From Hoplostethus atlanticus (Eukaryota; Chordata; Actinopteri; Trachichthyiformes; Trachichthyidae): 64,000 bases of DNA. The first letter of the stretch is position 1. The number at the start of each line of letters is the position of its first letter. The position numbers were made by a program, and so were the translations under genes. The notes beneath the pieces are model-generated. The model saw only the letters and a list, made by a program, of their open reading frames with translations. It was not told the DNA's origin and ran no database searches. The stretch covers positions 11,613,001 to 11,677,000 of the forward strand of contig JAXDDX010000001.1 of the NCBI GenBank assembly GCA_034670405.1, in the 5' to 3' direction. This document shows, in pieces, positions 57,911-64,000 of this stretch.

Positions 57911-57945
57911 TACACACACACACACACACACACGTACACACACAC
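57868..57945 (+). repeat. (CT)n(CA)n compound microsatellite
   Basis: About 38 nt of CT followed by CA with two interruptions. Confidence 0.92.
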
Positions 57946-59948
57946 CTCGCAGCTCTTTCTCTTTGATTATTTTGCAAGCTAAGTCTCAGACAATGAAGCA
58001 TGAGCCCCCCGAAGGAAGCCAACCAAGGATTTGTTAGGGCCCGGTTTTGAAGGCTTTTGGCCGTGGTATTCATTTTGGGAGCCTCCCAGGGTCGTATCAG
58101 AGCCAGGATGCCATACGTCAGGGGACACAGAGGAGCATTGTGACCCGGCGCCCACGTTTAGGGGCCTGCTGAGAGGGGCCACTGAGGGAAACACTGAATG
58201 TCATTGTTATGAAGAGCCAATGATCTGCTCTGTGTCGTCCGCTATGATGTCATAGCTGTTAGCGGTCCAGCTGTGGCCAAGCATGCACAACTGTTTTGAG
58301 TCTGTTAACTAGTCTCCTAATATGCACCCTGATAAACTGTTAGACTCAATGGTGTGTGTGGGTGTGTGTGCATATACAGCCACGTCTTTATACTCGTTTC
58401 AAACTTTTGGATGCTCTTGATCCAAAGATCTAAGTGGTTGGTTCCTTACTGTGGAGCAGAGCAAGACTTTGTAACGGGTGCAAACTTGTTTACCATGGAT
58501 GAAGCACAGATACAGCAGGGAAAAGGTCTCCTCCAGTGTCATGAGTTATGCCAAGACATGACAGTCTCAGACAAATCTCCCATTGTTCGACTTATGACAT
58601 TTATACTCTATTTATACTATATCTATATTCAACTGATTTGAACAACATCAGGGCTGGGGGGTTGCTATTTTATAAAGTAGAGTTTTCAGTTAACCAAAAA
58701 ACAGTTCAGCCCTCAGGATAATTTCAGAATAAATCATAGAACTATTAATATAATCAACAAATATCCAATATGTGACAAGTTGAGTCAATCCAGGAAAGAC
58801 ACTCTAGTTCAGTCCATATTTTATTTGGCACCAAAAAAACAAAGGTGAAACGTGGCAACACAAAATCCGCACCACTGGCGCTTGTACCAAAAATCTCTCT
58901 TTTGGGCATAAGTCCAATAGTCTGTAGATTAAAGGATGTTCCCTTCCGGGATAAAAGCAACAGTGTATACACAGATTGTCTTTCCAGGCTTGCAGATGCA
59001 GGATGTGTGTCTTCCTGCCTTCACTCTCCCAGTGTCTACTGAAACACATGGCTATAAAGAGAGAGGTTAATCAGGCACAGGTGCTTACCGGCTGGACTGC
59101 TCCTGGCTCTCTCCACCTCCAAACCATCGCTCACTCGCCAGCTGGCCGGCCACACTGTATATCTATATAAGCTATATGTTTAAAAGCAAATATCAACATC
59201 TGGGCCTTAAAAAACGACAAAACACGAAGATGAATGTGAAACTTTTTGAAACAATGTGGATGGGCAACAATTCAAATTTGTCTATATATTGCCATAAAAT
59301 CTTGTCCATGTATAAACACTCAAATGACTGATGTAAGAAACATTAACACATTCTAATACGCTCTAATAATACACTATAAAAGCCCAATAGCTTTCACATA
59401 CTCGTCCCAAAAGTCAAAGACAAGCATGTTGTGGAATTAGAATCCAAAGTCAACATATCAGCTGAGTCGGATGTTTGATTCTGAATAACTTTATTGCTGT
59501 CATCCCCTGACACACTGGTTCTGCAGCCGTGAGCAAAAGTGGGTCGTGACCCCCACAGGAAACTGCTGGTTGCACATCACTGCCCTCAGACTAGCGATGT
59601 AAGACGGTTACCGTGGGGACAGAGTGTGTGTAGGAGGCTGATAAGAGCAGTGTTTGGATCAAACAGGGTAAAGCAGTGGGACGATGAGAGAACATACCCC
59701 ATCTCTGCGTCTGCTTTTGTGTGTTTGGGTGCTCTGTCCCTGTTCATGTCTGTCTGACCATATAAGATCATGTTTGAATGTCTATAGCCTATAGGATTTC
59801 CTTCCCTGTGTCACCTGGAACATAATGAAGTGCATGAGTTCCTCTGCTCATGTATGAAGACTGTGAAAAAGAATATGAAGAATATTTTGTGTAAAAAAAA
59901 AGAAAGATTGTAAGAACAAGCAGACAGGTTTTTCAATCTTTATTTTTC

Positions 59949-60026
59949 ATTTCAATTCCTGTGATGTTTCATTATGAATAAATGCCTCGGAATCAATTCA
60001 TAATGAAACATCACAGGAATTGAAAT
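59949..60026 (+). repeat. Perfect inverted repeat with 31-bp arms
   Basis: Left arm 59949-59979 and right arm 59996-60026 are exact reverse complements, separated by a 16-nt loop. Arms begin ATTTCAATTCCTGTGATG. No protein or tRNA signature is present. Confidence 0.95.
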
Positions 60027-61028
60027 AATAAGTAATAGCTAAAATGATTTTTTAAATAATTATTGAAGTGTTGAGAGATATTGTCTGAGGCTATTTGGAA
60101 TAAAAGCTGATCGTTAGCCAGAATGGTTGGACAGTAACACCCGGGGGTCCTACACATTTTTACTGATCAAATTCCATTCTTCGACTGTTCAAGACATTTC
60201 CATGACATATCGCACAAGTTCCATAACCAATATTTGTCAGAGTCTATGTTGAAAATGTCACATTTTTTATGTTGAATATCCGATCAGAATGTCTCAGGTC
60301 TTAGGACCAATACTATCGGGACATTTCTGATTTGGGTTTTGCTTCCTCAAAGGGAAGTGGATCAACAAGCAGCTTGTCATTAAACATTTCACTGGTTGGG
60401 AAAAAAAAGATTATCAACAAATTTCCATGACATTTCCAAACCTATATGCACATGTTCCATTTTCCATAGCTTTCCCAGGATTTTTCCAGGTGACCGTGGG
60501 AACCATGACATTTTCTGTAATGCCATTATATTGGTTGCATGGTTATATAGTGGTTGCAAAAATTCACTTTTAGTCATGTTTAGGGTTTAGTACTGTATTT
60601 TTCAACAGTGTTACTACTGACTTGTAGTGATTTTGCACCAAAGCTGCTTTTAAAGAAATAAAACTCTAAGACTTTTTCTTTACATTACATCTTAACAAAA
60701 ATTATAATGAAAAAAATACATTTAATAAAGATTTAGTTCATGTTGACTGATAAAATAAAAATGTCAATTAATATTGTATAACAGAGTGTTTTATTCAGGG
60801 CCCATGAATCAATCATTGATCAGTGATATGATCTAGAAGGCCTTCATATGTAGCAGCTGACATAAGAACTTGTCTTCAAACCGCTGAATGGGTGTAGAGG
60901 GTTTGACAGCACAGACAAAATGTTGCTGATGCAATGTGTGATGGATATGTGATCAACCTGTTTTCACTCAATAATACAATCTAAGCGGCTTATGTATATA
61001 ATAATACATACATGTAACAGTCATGATT
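60027..61028. other. Intergenic AT-rich sequence
   Basis: No gene, repeat family or RNA recognised. Confidence 0.5.
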
Positions 61029-61159
61029 CTATAGACCAATATTTTGTCACTGATTACGTCACCAATCGAAGTGGTTGCAAAAAGGCCGGCGGGAATAGTA
61101 GTGAGACTGGCAAACACTCTGATCAACTTTGCTATTAGGGAGCCAAAAACAATATAACA

Positions 61160-61288
61160 ATGTCCTGTTGCGCTGTTGGCTGCCAAAATAGAATTTTATG
61201 TGTTTGCAGTGAACATTTTATATCAGGTACTGTAACTAATACAAGGACAGTTCTACATGCAGATAGACTAGGCAACATGTCTGTCTAG
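61160..61288 (+). pseudogene. THAP domain fragment
   Basis: The frame starts MSCCAVGCQNR and goes on to VCSEHF. These are the first two Cys and the final Cys-x2-His of a C2CH THAP zinc finger. The 35-50 residues normally between them are missing, so the finger is not functional. The frame stops after 42 codons. Confidence 0.55.
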
Positions 61289-61483
61289 GATATATGGAAT
61301 TAAATTAAGACGGAAACTCAAATTCAGGTGTAAGCATTAACACAGGTCAAGGCTACTACATTTAGCTATCTAGGCTTTAAATTAAATGTAAAGACCTAAC
61401 TGATGTTTATATAGTATCTGTCTCAACAAAACACCAGGCCATCAACCTGAAAGCTAATGGTATGTTATGTATCATAGGTAGTG

Positions 61484-61786
61484 TCACTGGACCCAGAGTC
61501 TCCCACTTTTGTCCCTCATTGTTTGGACTCGCAAAAATCGCTGACCAAATTTATAGTACGTCTTGTACATGACCACAAATACCACATAATTATATGCATC
61601 TAATGACTTGTAAGCCTTGAGTTTTTCCTTGAGTGTATACACTAGGTGTCTCAATAAGATACTCATATATGTCTGGCCATTGGAGCTTCGGCCATTTAGT
61701 TGGATCACACACTGAAGGGAGGGAAGGGAGAAGGGATCTGGCAGGTTAGTTCCATCAGAAAGGGTGAATTTATGAGACATGAGCAT
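61484..61786 (-). pseudogene. SWIM/YqaJ-type transposon protein fragment
   Basis: A 100-codon minus-strand frame whose middle part, HLVYTLKEKLKAYKSLDAYN, matches the conserved YxxEKLKAYKSLEAYNYF segment of proteins carried by ISL2EU-like elements. The downstream SWIM and nuclease parts are absent. It is convergent to the THAP fragment, as expected for this element type. Confidence 0.5.
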
Positions 61787-62204
61787 GAGATGCGGTACAA
61801 TTCCTTAAGTTGGTTTTCTGCCACCGGTTAGTACGCATGTGTGGCAACGTCTGTAAAAATTGATATTGGTCTATAGTTTGGTTCGGGTAACCTTACTCCC
61901 AATGATTCTCCATCTCCTTCTAGAAATCTATTCCAGGGGGAACCTCGGGGTTATGAAAACAGACATGAGGCAGGCCTCTCATGGGTAGAGAGATTCAATG
62001 ACTTATTGATGGAAAGCTGCTGCCCTAAGGCTGGATATCGATTCGGTGTTTCTAGGGAGTAGAGGAGAGGGCCGTAAAGAGTTTCTCTGACTCACATAAT
62101 AGCCTTAGAGAGGTGTAATAGAAGATAATGAACGATGCGGTATCATCATCTACAGGGGGCTATATTGCTCACAATGTCAGAATTTGATACTGCATGTACA
62201 CACA

Positions 62205-62395
62205 CACACTCGCATCATTGTACTTCAATCCCTATGAGGACCTTCCACTGACTACATTCAATCCTTGACTCCTCTTACCGCCGCCTTAAACCAAAATCCT
62301 AACCCCTGGAAGTTGTGAGGACCAGCCAAGGACCTCACTCCGCAAAAATGTCCTTACTCTGAAGGTCTACAACTGAAACTAGAATAGAAGTACAA
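62205..62395 (+). repeat. Dispersed repeat ending in a CA microsatellite
   Basis: CCCTATGAGGACCTTCCACT, CCTAACCCCTGGAAGTTGTG, AAAATGTCCTTACTCTGAAG and AATAGAAGTACAAGACAAAC appear in the order seen in a common fish repeat that usually ends in (CA)n. Family name not determined. Confidence 0.5.
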
Positions 62396-62397
62396 GA

Positions 62398-62398
<1 letters not shown>

Positions 62399-62444
<46 letters not shown>
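62399..62444 (+). repeat. (CA)n microsatellite
   Basis: Pure CA run of about 46 nt, the tail of the preceding repeat. Confidence 0.93.
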
Positions 62445-62446
<2 letters not shown>

Positions 62447-63559
62447 AGATAGTCTATCTTCATAAGGGAGCACTCAAAATGTCTTTCTCTCCTGCTGAAT
62501 GAGAGAGAGAGAAAGAGAGAGAGACGGAGCGATTAGCCCAGATATCCCTTTGTCAGTAGACAGTAATGAGTTAGCGAGCCCGTGATACATGTGATTATGC
62601 TTTCTGGACCTATTTATGATACACAGTCCATTCAATCGAAAATGAATTCAGTAGCTGCCGTTACCACGTAAAACTGAATCTCTTTGGTTCTAAGACACGC
62701 TGCGGGGCTCGGTTAGATGGGAAAAACTGCAGGAATACAAACACTTTTGTTCTCTATTCAGGCTCTCAGCAAAATGACGGAGAAACAGATTTAGATCACT
62801 GACACTCGTAAACTACCAAAACACCAGTTTCGTTTGTCAGTGTGGTTGTTTGATACGCTGTATTGTGTTCATGTCAACACAGCACACTTGTCTGTCTGCC
62901 TAATATGAAGAATTATTTACTCATTTATGAAATCTGGAAATAGTACCAGTCTTTGTGCTGTTAGCTTTTAAGTTGAATTCTTCCTATGTTGTTGTTTTCA
63001 TTCAGTACAGATGGCCAAGCCTAGCCTACCAGTGTAAATAAGCCAAAGATACCGAGAGGCCACATAATACTACCCTATTTTGCTGGGCATATGAGAGGGG
63101 TACAAGCGTGTATTGTAGTTTTAGTTTGAAGCCCCGAATGTGCTGTGAGTATCTCAGTATGTATTCTCAGGAGAATATTTCGAGTGATCTTGATCTTACT
63201 CTCGGATGATGAGATTTTGGGAAATACTCCTCTCCCTCTTTGCCCTTCCCACAAATTCTGTATTTTCCTTCTTGCCTCACCTGTACCCCTTCTCACTGCC
63301 TCTGATCAGTCCTGACAGCTGTCTTTCTCCTCCACGTCTCTACACACACACACACTACAGAACAAGCACAGCACCTGCAGTCCACCGAAAGCCTCACAAA
63401 GCAGCATATTGATTCTGTTTTATGATTCATAGCGATGCTATGACAGATGCAGGGAGTTGTGGAGATCAGCATCCAGAGAATGACCTGATTAGGGCAAAGA
63501 AGGAGCATGAGACAGGGTAAAAGGAGAAAAGATAACAGAGAGAGGGGGCGGGGGGGAGA

Positions 63560-63591
<32 letters not shown>
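63560..63591 (+). repeat. (GA)n microsatellite
   Basis: Pure GA run after a short G-rich stretch. Confidence 0.92.
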
Positions 63592-63595
<4 letters not shown>

Positions 63596-64000
63596 GCTAG
63601 CTCACTCCTAGAAGTGGTGTTCTTCTCCTGAGACAGACTGGTGCAGTCAGTCTGCCCTAGACTAATGACTGACCTCTCATGCCAATAAAACAATGCTAAA
63701 GCTGAGGCATTAGGTAAGTGTTTTCTGTCTGCCCTGCCTGTCTGCCAGAACTTCCCCCTTTGGCTGGTATTTCTGAGAACTGAATGTTTTTTGTTGCCAG
63801 CTCCCGTGGAAAGGCTTTGCTAAGCTGTATAACACTCCTGATACCTCAGAAATATTGTTCATTTTAGGCAATCATATTTTGTTCCTATTGCATGCAACAT
63901 GTTTCTGTAATATGACCCCTGGATATTTACTATCCAGATTTCCAAGTTCCTATTGATAACCACATAATCTATTTTTATTGAGTGCTTATTCTAATGAATT

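Larger units (their letters stand above)
46400..59940. other. Region downstream of FJX1, no gene seen
   Basis: About 13.5 kb of mixed sequence rich in CA, CT and GA microsatellites. I looked for TRIM44, the next gene in human, and found no zinc-finger or acidic frame. Open frames are short and mostly track simple repeats. Confidence 0.55.
61029..61876. mobile_element. ISL2EU-like (PIF/Harbinger-related) DNA element, internally deleted
   Basis: The ends are perfect 14-bp inverted repeats CTATAGACCAATAT / ATATTGGTCTATAG. Inside, a plus-strand frame carries a shortened THAP zinc-finger and a minus-strand frame carries a KLKAYKSLDAYNY motif typical of the second, SWIM/YqaJ-nuclease protein of such elements in fish. 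No transposase was found, so it is a non-autonomous remnant of about 850 bp. If the element proper starts at TAGACC, the flanking dinucleotide would be TA on both sides; this is uncertain. Confidence 0.55.
61877..64000. other. Intergenic, no gene seen
   Basis: Carries two microsatellites and one dispersed repeat; open frames near 63075-63693 are shadows of low-complexity sequence. Confidence 0.5.

Noticed and set aside
58640-59170. Possible repeat or long-terminal-repeat fragment
   Set aside because: No paired terminal repeats, primer site or coding part was found, so no element is claimed.
1-64000. CRISPR arrays, phage or bacterial defence systems
   Set aside because: The window is vertebrate genomic DNA; periodic repeats are microsatellites without spacer structure.

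Overview
The window looks like teleost fish nuclear DNA. Supporting signs are spliced genes with short-to-medium GT-AG introns, very abundant (CA)n, (GA)n and (CT)n microsatellites, a Tc1/mariner transposon, a fish-type non-LTR retrotransposon tail, and several repeats of the kind dispersed in fish genomes. No bacterial operon, CRISPR array, rRNA, convincing tRNA or retrovirus-like element was seen.

Two host genes can be read. The first is PAMR1 (peptidase domain containing associated with muscle regeneration 1) on the minus strand. Fourteen coding exons run from the start codon at 26180 down to the stop at 4269, and the splice phases of all thirteen introns agree. The second is FJX1 (four-jointed box kinase 1), an intact single-exon gene on the plus strand at 44377-45669. 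The two are divergent, about 18 kb apart, matching the PAMR1-FJX1 order and orientation known in human 11p13.

The most unusual object is the PAMR1 protein itself. Compared with the human protein (about 720 residues, CUB-EGF-two sushi-S1-like), this copy would have about 1180 residues. Two extra sushi exons and one 918-nt exon encoding a 306-residue charged, Thr/Glu/Lys/Asp-rich linker lie between the EGF module and the usual first sushi domain. All three extra exons are phase 1-1. The C-terminal serine-protease-like domain has Thr at the nucleophile position. It also has a local reading-frame problem near 4656-4714, which means a lesion, an assembly error or a 59-nt mini-intron.

Layout: 1-4268 is the region downstream of PAMR1, with its probable 3' UTR and an AT-rich dispersed repeat near 190-476. 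PAMR1 exons and introns fill 4269-26180, with a perfect 125-bp tandem duplication in intron 2 and a dispersed repeat in intron 6. The 26.2-44.3 kb intergenic space carries a decayed Tc1-like element inserted in an older repeat, an L1-like LINE remnant, and an L2/CR1-like LINE 3' end. FJX1 with a CpG-rich 5' region follows. From 46.4 to 64 kb no gene was recognised; it holds microsatellites, a perfect 31-bp-arm hairpin, and a small element with THAP and YqaJ/SWIM-type protein remnants (ISL2EU-like).

PAMR1 is a secreted multidomain protein and FJX1 a Golgi/secreted kinase-like protein. Nothing in the window shows that they work in one pathway; their adjacency is conserved synteny.
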